A stretch of 64,000 bases of DNA from Nonomuraea jiangxiensis (GCF_900099965.1 NZ_FNDJ01000005.1:186001-250000), one strand, 5' to 3'; counted from the stretch's first letter, positions 42,702 to 54,417 are shown. Notes: generated by a model not told the origin, from the sequence alone. Numbers and translations are program-made.

Positions 42702-44045
42702 ATGCCCAGAACCGCCGTGGCGACCCCGCCCACGTCTCTCGACCAACTGCTTGAACGAGGGCGAGCCCAGGGTCACCTATCTCTGGCGGAGCTGCGTGAC
42801 GCGTTCGCCAGAGCCGGCATCAGCCCCTCTGAAGGCCGCACGATCCTGCGTGAGCTGTCAGAGGCCGGCGTGAGTCTGGCTGCCGAGAACGAGCCGTCTC
42901 TCAGCAAGACCGCCCCCAAGAATCCGCAGCGCGACAAGACGTCCACCGCGAAGAGGTCTTCGCGTGCAAAGACTACCGGCCGCAAGGCCACCGAGGCAAA
43001 ATCCTCCGCCCCCGCGCGGGAGGCCGCTCCCGAGGTCCGGCCCGAGCACGAGGAGGACGTGCCCGACGAGCTCGTGCTCGCCACCGAGGACGCCGAGCTT
43101 GAGAGCGAGGCGATCGACCTCGACGACACCCAGTCGGCCATGGGCGACTCGGTGCACACCTACCTCAAGTCCATCGGCCGCCGCACGCTGCTCACCGCCG
43201 CCCAGGAGGTCGAGCTGGCGCGCCGGATCGAGGCCGGCCTGTACGCCGAGTACAAGCTGGAGACCGAGCCCGGCCTGTCCCCCGCCGTCCAGGACGAGCT
43301 GCGCCTGGTCGTCGAGGACGGCAGGCAGGCCAAGGACCACATGCTGGAGGCCAACCTCCGGCTGGTGGTGTCGGTCGCCAAGAAGTACACCGACCGCGGC
43401 ATGTCCCTGCTGGACGTCGTCCAGGAGGGCAACCTGGGACTGATCAGGGCCGTGGAGAAGTTCGACTACACCAAGGGCTTCAAGTTCTCCACGTACGCCA
43501 TGTGGTGGATCAGGCAGGCCATACAGCGTGGCTTCGCCGACTCGGCCCGGACGATCCGGCTGCCCGTGCACGTGCTGGAGATGCTCTCGAAGCTGTCGCG
43601 GGTGGAGCGTGACATGCACCAGCGGCTGGGGCGCGAGCCCACGCCCGAGGAGCTGGCCGTCGAGCTGGACAGGACGCCGGACCAGATCGAGGAGCTGCTG
43701 CGGACGAGCCGCCAGCCGATCTCGCTCAACGCGACGATCGGCGAGGACGGGGAGACCACGATCGGCGACCTCATCGAGGACGTCGACTCGCCGGAGGCCT
43801 CCGAGATCGTCGACCGCCAGCTCCTGGGCGACCAGCTACGGGGTGTCCTGGACAACCTGTCGCCGCGGGAGTCCAAGATCATGGCCCTGCGCTTCGGCCT
43901 GGTGGACGGCAAGCCGCACACCCTGGACGAGATCGGCAAGTATCTGGGGCTCACCCGGGAGCGCATCCGCCAACTGGAGAAGGAGTCGCTCTCCAAGCTC
44001 CGCCACCCCAGCAACACCCGTCCGCTGCTCGACTGGGCCAGCTAA
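42702..44045 (+). CDS. Principal-like sigma-70 factor (group 1/2)
   Basis: A 447-residue sigma-70 protein with a short region 1.1-like N-terminus (LDQLLERGRAQGHLSLAELR), a basic and acidic linker at residues 80-140, region 1.2 SVHTYLKSIGRRTLLTAAQE, 2.3-2.4 STYAMWWIRQAIQRG, 3 and a full 4.2 helix-turn-helix (GKYLGLTRERIRQLEKESLS). Compared with HrdB the -10 recognition helix differs (RQAIQRGFADSA), so it may be a group 2 paralogue rather than the main housekeeping factor. ATG 42702 has GGAGGAGG upstream. A hairpin follows the stop. Confidence 0.93.
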   Translation: MPRTAVATPPTSLDQLLERGRAQGHLSLAELRDAFARAGISPSEGRTILRELSEAGVSLAAENEPSLSKTAPKNPQRDKTSTAKRSSRAKTTGRKATEAKSSAPAREAAPEVRPEHEEDVPDELVLATEDAELESEAIDLDDTQSAMGDSVHTYLKSIGRRTLLTAAQEVELARRIEAGLYAEYKLETEPGLSPAVQDELRLVVEDGRQAKDHMLEANLRLVVSVAKKYTDRGMSLLDVVQEGNLGLIRAVEKFDYTKGFKFSTYAMWWIRQAIQRGFADSARTIRLPVHVLEMLSKLSRVERDMHQRLGREPTPEELAVELDRTPDQIEELLRTSRQPISLNATIGEDGETTIGDLIEDVDSPEASEIVDRQLLGDQLRGVLDNLSPRESKIMALRFGLVDGKPHTLDEIGKYLGLTRERIRQLEKESLSKLRHPSNTRPLLDWAS

Positions 44046-44051
44046 CCCGTA

Positions 44052-44077
44052 AAGCCCCGGCCTCACAGCCGGGGCTT
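44052..44077 (+). terminator. Terminator after the sigma-factor gene
   Basis: AAGCCCCGGC and GCCGGGGCTT form a perfect 10-bp stem with the 6-base loop CTCACA, followed by CACCTTTT. It starts six bases after the stop. Confidence 0.85.
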
Positions 44078-44130
44078 CACCTTTTCGCCTGCCACATCAG
44101 AGACATTGCCCGGCACATCACCGGGGCATC

Positions 44131-44154
44131 GCCCGGCGCATCACCGCGCCGGGC
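44131..44154. terminator. Second hairpin between convergent genes
   Basis: GCCCGGCG and CGCCGGGC form an 8-bp stem around an 8-base loop, ending in TTCTC. It lies between the sigma-factor terminator and the convergent hypothetical gene, in a stretch with two direct copies of a CCCGGCACATCACCG-like sequence. It could serve either strand. Confidence 0.5.
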
Positions 44155-44240
44155 TTCTCATCCACCCGGCACGCCCTCACGTCGGAACCCCGCGCCCCGC
44201 CGGAAGGGACTCGCGGGGCCCGAGCGTGCGTGCCGGTGGG

Positions 44241-44654
44241 TCAGTGACCGCTGGTCAGCGGGGTGGAGGTCACCGGCCGGGGAACACGCGGGATCCCCCA
44301 CATCCGGTTGTCCTCGCGCAACGTGCGCAGCCGCTCCACCTCGGCCGTCCACATCGCCCCCGCGGGCGTCGCCTTGGCCTTGCGCCGCGCGATCCGGTCG
44401 TCATAGGACTTGACCCCGAACGTGGCCCGCTGCCCGCTCTCGGCGGCCCGCAGCGCGTCCGTGAGCGCCTCGTCGAACGCCTGCCCGGCGGCCAGCAACT
44501 CGACCTCGTCGGCCGCGGCGGCGCGCAGCTCGCGCAGCGTCCGCTCGGCCTGCCTGGCCTTTTCGAGCAACTCGGGGAAGCCCTTGGAGATCTCCTGGTC
44601 CGCGTGGTAGCGAACCTCGGCCTCCCGGCTCACCCGCGGACGGAAAAACGCCAT
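44241..44654 (-). CDS. Hypothetical hydrophilic protein
   Basis: A 137-residue protein without membrane segment or signal. Helical, highly charged central part: FPELLEKARQAERTLRELRA, then AADEVELLAAGQAFDEALTD and VKSYDDRIARRKAKA. The C-terminus is Pro/Thr rich. I recognise no family. Codon use (high third-position GC) is typical, so it is probably real. It lies between two convergent hairpins and the TetR gene. Confidence 0.7.
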   Translation of the reverse strand: MAFFRPRVSREAEVRYHADQEISKGFPELLEKARQAERTLRELRAAAADEVELLAAGQAFDEALTDALRAAESGQRATFGVKSYDDRIARRKAKATPAGAMWTAEVERLRTLREDNRMWGIPRVPRPVTSTPLTSGH

Positions 44655-44763
44655 CGACTTCAGGCCCCTTCAGACGCGGTCGGCAATCATTCAGCCCCCA
44701 AGCGTACGCCGTCGGGCGACACGGCCGGAAATCGCCCCGGCGCCCGGCCCTTTACATAGTAAG

Positions 44764-45333
44764 ATGATCACCATGCCCGCCAAGAGACCGCCCGTGCCCC
44801 TCTCCCGCGAGCGCATCCTCGAGGCCGCGCTCCACATCGCCGACAGCCAGGGGCTGCGCAGGCTCACCATGCGCCGCCTGGGCGACGCCCTGCAAGTCGA
44901 GGCCATGGCCATCTACCACCACCTGCCCCGGGGCAAGGAGGCGCTGATGGACGCGCTGGCCGAGCACGTCACCACGGTCCACGTCGAGCAGGCCCCGACC
45001 TGGCAGGAGACGGCCAAGGCCTGGTGCCGGGCCGGCCGGGAGCTGCTGCGCACCCATCCCGGGGTGCTCGCCCTGGCCCTGACCAAACCGCCCAAGGGAG
45101 CGACCGCCCTGGCCATCAGGGAGCAGACCGAACAGCTCTCCGAGCAGGGCCTGGAGACTGCGGCGGAGGCCGTACGGGCGTTGCGGGCCTTCGTGTTCGG
45201 TAGCGTGGCAGTCGAGGTCCAGCAATCCGGATGGGCTGATCCAGAGGTAGACGAGTGGGTCAGGCGTGATGAAAGAGCCGATCTGGACTTCGAACGCGGC
45301 CTCGACGCCTTGCTCAAGGGATTGCAAACGTAG
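44764..45333 (+). CDS. TetR family regulator
   Basis: A 189-residue TetR protein. SRERILEAALHIADSQGLRR and MRRLGDALQVEAMAIYHHLP form the N-terminal helix-turn-helix; the rest is the ligand domain with ELLRTHPGVLALALTKPPKG. ATG 44764 or ATG 44773 may start it. TTACATAGTAA, an imperfect dyad just upstream, overlaps the promoter area. It could be a regulator for other loci, such as the palindromic operators at 17918, but nothing in the sequence shows that. Confidence 0.92.
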   Translation: MITMPAKRPPVPLSRERILEAALHIADSQGLRRLTMRRLGDALQVEAMAIYHHLPRGKEALMDALAEHVTTVHVEQAPTWQETAKAWCRAGRELLRTHPGVLALALTKPPKGATALAIREQTEQLSEQGLETAAEAVRALRAFVFGSVAVEVQQSGWADPEVDEWVRRDERADLDFERGLDALLKGLQT

Positions 45334-45535
45334 TGCGCGTGTCGTGCTTGGCCCGTTATCCTGCATAAGGCACGCTGTGTCGAAGGTCACACGACGTGGG
45401 GACCCTCCTGTAACAGTCCTAACGGGCTATGTCGGAACCTGTGACATACGTCGCACACTTGCCAAATAGAACAATCCGAGCCGGCTCCCGCCCCTCAAGA
45501 ACGGGAGCATCCCACGAGATATCGGAGGCACGCCG

Positions 45536-45727
45536 ATGTGCCCGCACGACCCGGCCTGTCCGGATGCCGAGGCGCCTGACCGCGAGGCGGCACGCACCCT
45601 CGCCTGCCACCCGGAGCAGGGGTGGAGCCTTCTCTGCAACGGCGTCGTCCTGTTCGAGGACACCGGGGAGCTCCTTCCCAGTGGCACCGTCATCGCCCCG
45701 CACCGTCCCGTGGTCGGCGCGGCCTAG
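45536..45727 (+). CDS. DUF5999 family protein
   Basis: A 63-residue protein with the DUF5999 pattern: MCPHDPACPDAEAPDREAAR, then HPEQGWSLLCNGVVLFEDTG and ELLPSGTVIAPHRP. The three cysteines might bind a metal, but none is reported to my knowledge. A GGAGG site lies 8 bases before the ATG. The 200 bp upstream hold a 7-bp inverted repeat (GCTCCCG at 45484, CGGGAGC at 45502) and no gene. Confidence 0.88.
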   Translation: MCPHDPACPDAEAPDREAARTLACHPEQGWSLLCNGVVLFEDTGELLPSGTVIAPHRPVVGAA

Positions 45728-45765
45728 AAGGTCGAGGCCCGGTGCGCCACCCGGTGGCCGCCGGC

Positions 45766-46356
45766 CTACGCGTAGTGGGTGATCCACTCCGCCACGACCT
45801 CGCCCACCCGGGCAGGGTCCTTCTTCAGATCATGCCCCTCGCCCGGCAGCACCACCAGCCGCGCCGCGTCGGCGGCGTCGGGGATCCCGAACGGATCGCG
45901 GTCCCCGTTGACGACCAGCACGTCCACCCCGGCACCGCGTAGCTCGTCGGCCCTGGAACGTTCCGGCTTCCCCGGCGGGTGCAGCGGGAAGGCCAGCGCC
46001 ACCACCGCCGCCGCGCCGACCGCCTCGGCCGTGCGGCAGCAGACCCTGGCCCCGTTGCTCCGCCCGCCCTGCACCAGCGGCAGGCCCGGCAGCCGGGCAC
46101 GCAGCTCGCCCAGGACGATCTCCCACGCCTCGTCCTGCCGGGGCGCCGAGCCCGGGGCCCGCGCCCCGGCCACCCTGAACGCCTGCGTCACCCTGGCCAC
46201 GGCGGCCCCCACATCGAGCGCGGCAGCGCGGACGGCCAGCAGGTCGGGCGCGTCCACTCCCCCGGCCGAGCCGTGCGTGAGCACCAGCAGCAGCCGGGGA
46301 TCGCCGGGCTCGTCGATCTCGACCAGGGCGGGCCCGCGCGGCGTCATGACCTCCAC
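45766..46356 (-). CDS. Alpha/beta hydrolase, KANL3/Tex30-like
   Basis: A 196-residue alpha/beta hydrolase of the KANL3/Tex30 type. LLLVLTHGSAGGVDAPDLLA is the oxyanion strand, LVQGGRSNGARVCCRTAEAV the nucleophile elbow (GRSNG), DVLVVNGDRDPFGIP the acid strand and VVLPGEGHDLKKDPARV the His. The substrate is unknown. It converges with the DUF5999 gene and is divergent from the next gene. Confidence 0.85.
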   Translation of the reverse strand: MEVMTPRGPALVEIDEPGDPRLLLVLTHGSAGGVDAPDLLAVRAAALDVGAAVARVTQAFRVAGARAPGSAPRQDEAWEIVLGELRARLPGLPLVQGGRSNGARVCCRTAEAVGAAAVVALAFPLHPPGKPERSRADELRGAGVDVLVVNGDRDPFGIPDAADAARLVVLPGEGHDLKKDPARVGEVVAEWITHYA

Positions 46357-46437
46357 CCCAGCACCGTACCTGGGGAGGAGCGCGCCCTAGCTCTCAGGGC
46401 GGATGACGGCGCGGCGGGAGGAGTGGATGATATCCGT

Positions 46438-46785
46438 ATGCCAGACAAGCGCCTCCGCGATGATCTCCAGGCCACGATCGACGCCCGCCGTGACCTCGGT
46501 CCCGACTACGAACCCGCGCTCGTCGAGTCGTTCGTCGAGCGTCTCGACGCCACGATCGCCGCCCGCGTGCGCGCCGAGCTGGACCGGCACGGGCCCGCTC
46601 CGCACAAGCGTTCCGCCCCGGGCGCGGCGATGATCCCGATCGCGCTGGGCTCGATGGGCCTCGGCATCCCGCTCACCGCCATCGCGGCCAGCAACGCCGG
46701 GCTGGTGGGGCTGACGATCACCTGGCTGTCGATCGTGGTGATCAACGTGGCCGCCGCCGTGGCCATCGCCATGCGCCGCCTCTGA
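46438..46785 (+). CDS. Small protein with two C-terminal membrane helices
   Basis: A 115-residue protein. The N-terminal half is charged and helical (RDDLQATIDARRDLGPDYEP, then ALVESFVERLDATIAARVRA); two membrane helices span about residues 63-86 and 88-110. There is no known family motif. ATG 46438 was chosen; a GTG 15 bases upstream is too close to the GGAGG. Function unknown, perhaps membrane-scaffold. Confidence 0.75.
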   Translation: MPDKRLRDDLQATIDARRDLGPDYEPALVESFVERLDATIAARVRAELDRHGPAPHKRSAPGAAMIPIALGSMGLGIPLTAIAASNAGLVGLTITWLSIVVINVAAAVAIAMRRL

Positions 46786-46845
46786 CCTCCGTGCCTGTCA
46801 GACGCCCCTGATCGCCGCGCGGGTCACGTGCCTCCGCCGCGCGGG

Positions 46846-47643
46846 TCAGGCGTCGCGCTGGAAGCGCAGCCGGACCTCGGCGGCCAGCGTCTCGTCCGCG
46901 TGCTCCAGCCCGTACGACCACACCCGGTCCGCGTCCTCCATCCGGCCCCGCAGGGGCAGCGTGCGCGCCAGCAGCTCGATGGCCAGCGCGCTCGTGCGCG
47001 GGTCCGCCCCGCTCTCCACGGTCTCGGCGAACTCGGCGCAGGCCAGCTCCAGATGCGCGATCCCGAGCTGCACCCGCAGCCCCGGCACCTCCTCGGCCGG
47101 AGCGAACTCCAGCGCGTCCATGAGCACCCCGGCCGCCTCCCCGGGCTCTCCGTGCTCGATCAGGAGGTCGGCCAGGTCCTGGGCCGCGTGCGTGCCCAGC
47201 CGGTCGTCCCCGGCCGCCATGGCGGCGCGCAGCTCCTGCTCCGCCTCATCCGGCTGTCCGGCCCGCACCGCGAGCCGGGCCAGCGCGAGGTGGGCCAGCG
47301 GCACGTACGCGGGCGTGCCGACCCCCAGCACCGCCTGCCAGGCGGCCCTGGCCTGCTCGGCCCGCCCCTCCCGCTCGAACCCCTGCGCCAGGTGACAGGC
47401 CGCCTGGGCGGCGTATTCGGGGTGCCCGGTGGCCAGCGCGGTCCGCGCGGCGGCCCTGGCGGCCTCCACGTCGCCGCGTTCTTCCAGCACCACGGCGAGC
47501 CCGACGGCGGCCTGGGCCCGGTCGGGACCGTCGGGGTCGGCGGCCAGCTCGCTGAGGATGGCGGCGGCGCCGTCGAGGTCACCGCGTTCGGCCAGGCGGC
47601 GGGCGGTGTCCAGGGGCGGGGTCTCCAGCTCTGAGAACGTCAA
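46846..47643 (-). CDS. Tetratricopeptide-repeat protein
   Basis: A 265-residue protein made of TPR-like helical pairs with Ala/Gly-rich spacing, e.g. ARRLAERGDLDGAAAILSEL, HLAQGFEREGRAEQARAAWQ and LADLLIEHGEPGEAAGVLMD, about 34 residues apart. Start is TTG 47643, preceded by AAGGAG at a good distance and giving LTFSELETP; the longer ATG at 47670 would add nine residues rich in Pro. TPR proteins mediate interactions; no partner is visible. Two exact 13-bp copies of GCCGCGCGGGTCA lie just past its stop. Confidence 0.82.
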   Translation of the reverse strand: MTFSELETPPLDTARRLAERGDLDGAAAILSELAADPDGPDRAQAAVGLAVVLEERGDVEAARAAARTALATGHPEYAAQAACHLAQGFEREGRAEQARAAWQAVLGVGTPAYVPLAHLALARLAVRAGQPDEAEQELRAAMAAGDDRLGTHAAQDLADLLIEHGEPGEAAGVLMDALEFAPAEEVPGLRVQLGIAHLELACAEFAETVESGADPRTSALAIELLARTLPLRGRMEDADRVWSYGLEHADETLAAEVRLRFQRDA

Positions 47644-47692
47644 GGGAGCTCCTTGGGGCGGCGGTCGCACCGAGCCTAACGACTAAAAGGGA

Positions 47693-48319
47693 TCATGTCT
47701 GCTCAGTTGACGCCGATGGACTGGTCTGCGCCGGATTCGCGAACAGCCGGCGCGCCATCCCGATGACGATCAGGCCGAACGTGACCTGGAACACCGCCTG
47801 TCCCACCACCAGCGGGCCCTTCTCCAGCACGACGCAGACGCCGGCGGCCACCCCGGCCACCGCCTGGGCGGCGACCGGCAGCGGCCCGGTCAGCCGCCAC
47901 CCCAGCAGCCGCACCGCCAGCACCATCTCGTGCAGGAATAACGCCGCCCCGAAGGCCCGGTGCACCCAGTGCACGGTGTCGCTCACCGTGTAGGGCGTCA
48001 GCAGGACCCCGGTCAGCAGGATCGCAAAGGAGACACCGGCCAGCCGGACGAACCGCGGCGCCGGCAGCAGGGGCGCGAGCGCCCGCAGCCCCCTGTTGGT
48101 GTAGAGGGCCGCGCCGAGGCACCCGGCCACATACGGGACGAGCGTGCGCCAGTGCACGCCGAAGTCGCTCATCCCGCAGTTGGCGGACAGGCAGCCCGGC
48201 ATGACGGCCAGGCACACCCCCAGCCCGCCTAACAGGCACACCTGGCCCTTGACCAGGTCGTCCAGCACACCGCCGCGCATCATCGGCCTGCCCGTCCCGA
48301 TGACCCGCCCCGGTGACAC
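47693..48319 (-). CDS. Membrane protein, unknown
   Basis: A 208-residue protein with six hydrophobic segments, beginning LVKGQVCLLGGLGVCLAVMP and including FVRLAGVSFAILLTGVLLTP and a HWVHRAFGAALFLHEMVLAV helix with His/Arg. I assign no family; DUF998-like proteins look similar. GTG 48319 and ATG 48283 are both possible starts, without a clear ribosome-binding site. It follows the gcvP gene by 53 bp in the same direction. Confidence 0.7.
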   Translation of the reverse strand: MSPGRVIGTGRPMMRGGVLDDLVKGQVCLLGGLGVCLAVMPGCLSANCGMSDFGVHWRTLVPYVAGCLGAALYTNRGLRALAPLLPAPRFVRLAGVSFAILLTGVLLTPYTVSDTVHWVHRAFGAALFLHEMVLAVRLLGWRLTGPLPVAAQAVAGVAAGVCVVLEKGPLVVGQAVFQVTFGLIVIGMARRLFANPAQTSPSASTEQT

Positions 48320-48372
48320 CGCGGTCCGTACGGCCGGTCACAGGTCATCGGAACGTCCCTCCGGGGCCCCGC

Positions 48373-51198
<2,826 letters not shown>

Positions 51199-51252
51199 GA
51201 AGGTGCCTCCCGAGGCTATGGAGACCGGCGCCAGAGCGCGGGCGTGTGCCGG

Positions 51253-51457
51253 ATCTCCCCCTCTGTCAGCGCGACACCGTCGCGACCTGAGAGCTTCACC
51301 CCGGATCAGGGCTTGCACCGTCGGTGAGGCACGCCTGGCGGGCGCGCCTGCTTTCCAGAGTTGCCTCGCCCGAGCGGTACAGGATGCCTGAGAGATTCCG
51401 GGGAGGGTTGCTCCTTCGGCGCCCCGTGGACCTTGGGCCTCGGGGACTCTCCCGCAC
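51253..51457 (-). promoter_or_regulatory. Tandem glycine riboswitch in gcvP leader
   Basis: On the minus strand, GGGAGAG (51453-51447), CGCCGAAGGAGCAA (51421-51408) and CTCTCAGGCATCC (51394-51382) make aptamer 1; CCGACGGTGCAAGCC (51324-51310), CTCTCAGG (51293-51286) and CTGACAGAGGGGGAG (to 51253) make aptamer 2. These are the conserved elements of gcvT-type tandem glycine aptamers, with the gcvP start 55 bp after the second. It is most likely an on-switch activating gcvP in high glycine. Confidence 0.95.
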
Positions 51458-51557
51458 GGGGTCGTCAGCCTTGCCTGTCCAGATTACTACGCTCTGCCCT
51501 TTACCTGAACGGCGCACACGTCGCCACGGAACAGGTGGCAAGCCAGAAGAAGGAAGG

Positions 51558-52226
51558 TCAGCCTGTCCGGCGCGCACGGCGCCGCCGGGCGAGCTCGTCA
51601 GCGGGGTGGTCGGCCGGGACGGTGTCCTCGACCGCCGCGCGTTCCCCCGGCAGCTCCGCGAGTGAGCCCTCGACCTCGCGCCAGACCCGGCCGAGCGCGA
51701 TGCCGAACACGCCCTGGCCACCCTGGAGCAGGTCGATCACCTCGTCGGCCGAGGTGCACTCGTAGACGCTGACGCCGTCGCTCATGAGCGTGATCTGCGC
51801 GAGGTCGGCGACCCCGCGGTCCCGCAGATGCTGCACGGCCGTACGGATCTGCTGCAGCGACACCCCGGTGTCGAGGAGCCGCTTGACGACCTTGAGCACC
51901 AGGATGTCGCGGAAGCTGTAGAGCCGCTGGGAGCCGGAGCCGTGCGCGGCCCTGATCGTGGGCTCCACGAGACCCGTGCGCGCCCAGTAGTCGAGCTGCC
52001 TGTAGGTGATGCCGGCCGCCGCGCAGGCCGTCGGCCCGCGGTATCCGATGTCGTCCGGCAGCGCCGTCGGCTGCTCGTCGAAGAGCAGACCCTGCTCTCC
52101 GGCACGCTGCCGCGCGCTCTCGCGCCGCACCGGATCTTCCTGGCCGGCCGTCTTTCCCTCGCCGCTGCTGACCGCCACGCGGACCTCCGGCTTTCTCTCA
52201 TCCCACGGCCTGATCTGGGGGTTCAT
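51558..52226 (-). CDS. MerR family regulator (ResR/Rv1830-like)
   Basis: A 222-residue MerR protein. GPTACAAAGITYRQLDYWAR and LVEPTIRAAHGSGSQRLYSF form the winged helix, then RTAVQHLRDRGVADLAQITL. The first 60 residues are a disordered extension before the GYRGPTAC start of the domain. Position between gcvP and the DUF151 gene equals that of M. tuberculosis Rv1830 (ResR), which tunes cell size and division. By analogy it could do so here; sequence alone shows only the family. Confidence 0.9.
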   Translation of the reverse strand: MNPQIRPWDERKPEVRVAVSSGEGKTAGQEDPVRRESARQRAGEQGLLFDEQPTALPDDIGYRGPTACAAAGITYRQLDYWARTGLVEPTIRAAHGSGSQRLYSFRDILVLKVVKRLLDTGVSLQQIRTAVQHLRDRGVADLAQITLMSDGVSVYECTSADEVIDLLQGGQGVFGIALGRVWREVEGSLAELPGERAAVEDTVPADHPADELARRRRARRTG

Positions 52227-52325
52227 AAAGGGCGACCGCGGGTTTCACTTGCACCGTAGGACCGTGACCATGCTCAGTCAACGATCCGGCTCGGCGCGTC
52301 GTGAAGCGTAAATGCACTGAAATAC

Positions 52326-52796
52326 CTACCCCGCCCTGCCGAAGTCCTCGGGAGTGATCGTGTCAAGGAACTCCCTGAACTTCTCCACCTCGTCCTCCTG
52401 GTCGTCGGGGATGATCACTCCGGCCTCCTGGACGACCTCCTCGCTGGCGAAGATGCGCGCCCCGGTGCGCAGGGCGAGCGCGATCGAGTCGGACGGGCGC
52501 GCGCTCACCTCCACGCCGTTGGAGAAGACCAGGTCGGCGAAGAAGATGCCATCGCGCAGGGCGACGATGTTGACCGCCCGCAGGCCGACGCCCAGGGCGC
52601 TCAACACGTCTCGGAAGAGGTCGTGGGTGAGCGGCCGCGGTGGTGGCTCCTCCGCCTGGGCCAGGGCGATCGCGGTCGCCTCGGTCATGCCAATCCATAT
52701 AGGAAGGAACCGCTCCCCGTGTGCCTCCTTGAGCAAGACGATCGGCTGATTTGTGGGCATCTCAACGCGAACGCCCACGACCTCCATCTGCAACAC
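52326..52796 (-). CDS. Bifunctional nuclease family protein (DUF151)
   Basis: A 156-residue DUF151 protein. MLQMEVVGVRVEMPTNQPIV, GERFLPIWIGMTEATAIALA and ARPSDSIALALRTGARIFAS are all family marks. Archaeal and plant members have nuclease activity, but actinobacterial ones (Rv1829-like) have no clear role. It is separate by about 100 bp from the MerR genes on both sides. The C-terminal acidic DDQEDEVEKFREFL helix is also conserved. Confidence 0.93.
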   Translation of the reverse strand: MLQMEVVGVRVEMPTNQPIVLLKEAHGERFLPIWIGMTEATAIALAQAEEPPPRPLTHDLFRDVLSALGVGLRAVNIVALRDGIFFADLVFSNGVEVSARPSDSIALALRTGARIFASEEVVQEAGVIIPDDQEDEVEKFREFLDTITPEDFGRAG

Positions 52797-52925
52797 GGGC
52801 TGCTCCGTATTCCTGACCGGTCACCCGGCACAGCTCATTGCTCGCTTCTGCTGACTGGCTTCTGCAATTCAACGTAACACCGCGCGCGCCTGGATGTGCC
52901 CTCGCCTCCCAGGTCGTCACGCTCT

Positions 52926-53579
52926 TCAGCGCCCCAGGACGGACCGGACACCCGTGCGGACAAGGGCTGCGTGCAGGTCGAGCAGGAGAGTGGAAATCTC
53001 CCTGGCGACCTCGTCGGCCTCCCCGATGGCGCCCGGGGCCCGCCGTTTGAGTATGGGGGCGACGGCCTGCTCGACCAGGCCGCACTCGCGCTCGGCCGCC
53101 GCCTTGACCGCCCGCAGGTGGCGGGCGTGCAGGCCGAAGCGGGTCAGGGCGCCGACGCTGCGTGCCACCTTGAGCGCCTCCTCGTCGTAGCGCCTGGCCA
53201 CCGGGGCGAGCAGCCCGTAGTCCTCCAGCTCGGCCAGGGTCTCCTCGTCGATCCCGGCGGCCTCCAGCAGCTCGGCCCGGCTGAGCCTGATCTCCTGCTT
53301 CTGCTGGAGGGCCCGCGGGCGGCCGAAGCTCTCCGCCATCCTGTCCTTGATCACCCGCAGCGGCAGGTAGTGGTCGCGCTGCTCGGTGAGGATGAAGCGG
53401 AGCTGCTCCACGTGCAGGTGCGTGAACTTACGGTAGCCGGAGGGGCTGCGCTCGGGCTCGACCAGCCCCTCGCCCTCCAGGAACCGGATCTTGGAGATGG
53501 TGACGTCCGGGAACTCGCCCTGGAGCAGCGCGAGGACCTCCCCGATGCTCATGTGCGAACGTGCCGCCTGAGAGCTCAT
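52926..53579 (-). CDS. MerR family regulator (FtsR/Rv1828-like)
   Basis: A 217-residue MerR-type protein. MSIGEVLALLQGEFPDVTIS and KIRFLEGEGLVEPERSPSGY with RKFTHLHVEQLRFILTEQRD form the DNA-binding domain, and a helical C-terminal dimerisation part follows. Corynebacterial FtsR and mycobacterial Rv1828 regulate ftsZ and sit beside garA. The same order (garA, this gene, DUF151, MerR) holds here, which supports orthology. A start ten residues later (ATG in RSHMSIGE) is possible. Confidence 0.92.
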   Translation of the reverse strand: MSSQAARSHMSIGEVLALLQGEFPDVTISKIRFLEGEGLVEPERSPSGYRKFTHLHVEQLRFILTEQRDHYLPLRVIKDRMAESFGRPRALQQKQEIRLSRAELLEAAGIDEETLAELEDYGLLAPVARRYDEEALKVARSVGALTRFGLHARHLRAVKAAAERECGLVEQAVAPILKRRAPGAIGEADEVAREISTLLLDLHAALVRTGVRSVLGR

Positions 53580-53637
53580 GCGACCTCCATCGTCAGCCGC
53601 ACGAGCCCCGGGGGAGCCGCCTGCCGCGCTCGTGCGC

Positions 53638-54150
53638 TCATGCGCCGGCGTGGGCCCGCATCAGGAACACGAGGCGGAACTTGCCGATCTGCACCTCGTC
53701 TCCGGAGTGCAGGGGAACCTCCTCGATGCGCTCCCTGTTGACGTAGGTGCCGTTGAGGCTGCCCACGTCGCGCACCGAGAACTGGCCGCCGCGGTGGCGG
53801 TAGAACTCCACGTGGCGGCGGGAGACCGTGATGTCGTCGAGGAAGATGTCGCTCTCCGGGTGGCGCCCGGTCGTGGTCAGCTCCTTGTCGAGCCGGAAGC
53901 GACTCCCCTGGTTGGGGCCCCTGGTCACCGTGAGCAGCGCCGTGCCGGGCGGCAACTGCTCCACGAGCGCCCGCTCGGCCAGGAGCATGTCGCCTGTCTC
54001 AGCCTCGTACGCCTCGATTCCCGCCACGGAGATCGTCGATGTGGTGTCCCCGGCGACCTCGGGTCTGGTCAGCGGTGACCCACAGCGGGAACAGAAACGG
54101 GCATCCTCGGGGTTGGCGTGCCCGCACTGCGTGCAGTAGACGCTCGGCAT
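53638..54150 (-). CDS. garA: FHA-domain protein GarA
   Basis: A 170-residue GarA. A zinc ribbon (YCTQCGHANPEDARFCSRCG) opens the protein, followed by GDTTSTISVAGIE, the counterpart of the ETTS phosphorylation motif, and the FHA domain: TTTGRHPESDIFLDDITVSR, RHVEFYRHRGGQFSVRDVGS, LNGTYVNRERIEE. GarA binds 2-oxoglutarate-handling enzymes when unphosphorylated and so controls glutamate metabolism; PknG/PknB phosphorylate the N-terminus. It is upstream of the MerR genes, as in mycobacteria, but gcvH is missing beside it. Confidence 0.94.
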   Translation of the reverse strand: MPSVYCTQCGHANPEDARFCSRCGSPLTRPEVAGDTTSTISVAGIEAYEAETGDMLLAERALVEQLPPGTALLTVTRGPNQGSRFRLDKELTTTGRHPESDIFLDDITVSRRHVEFYRHRGGQFSVRDVGSLNGTYVNRERIEEVPLHSGDEVQIGKFRLVFLMRAHAGA

Positions 54151-54417
54151 CGATCGGCTCGGCCTCCTACCGCGAAGACGCGGCGACGGTGCTCAGGGTC
54201 GCGCCTCGCTTCGCTTTTCAAGTTTGCGAATGCCGCAACTTACGCTGATCAGCGGCAAAGGTCAAGGCGAGGCGCTGCACTTTGGTTTGGACGCAGACAA
54301 AGTTACCGTCGCCCCGCCCCGTGGTCCATGCCGCCGCGCGTTTCTACATTACGATCTTGCGGCATTCCGTGCGCACCATCGGCGAACTCCACCTTTCCGG
54401 TCACGCTGTGTGACGGC

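Noticed and set aside
45480..45515. A tRNA-like or terminator hairpin before DUF5999
   Set aside because: Only one 7-bp stem; no cloverleaf and no T run, so left as a leader structure.
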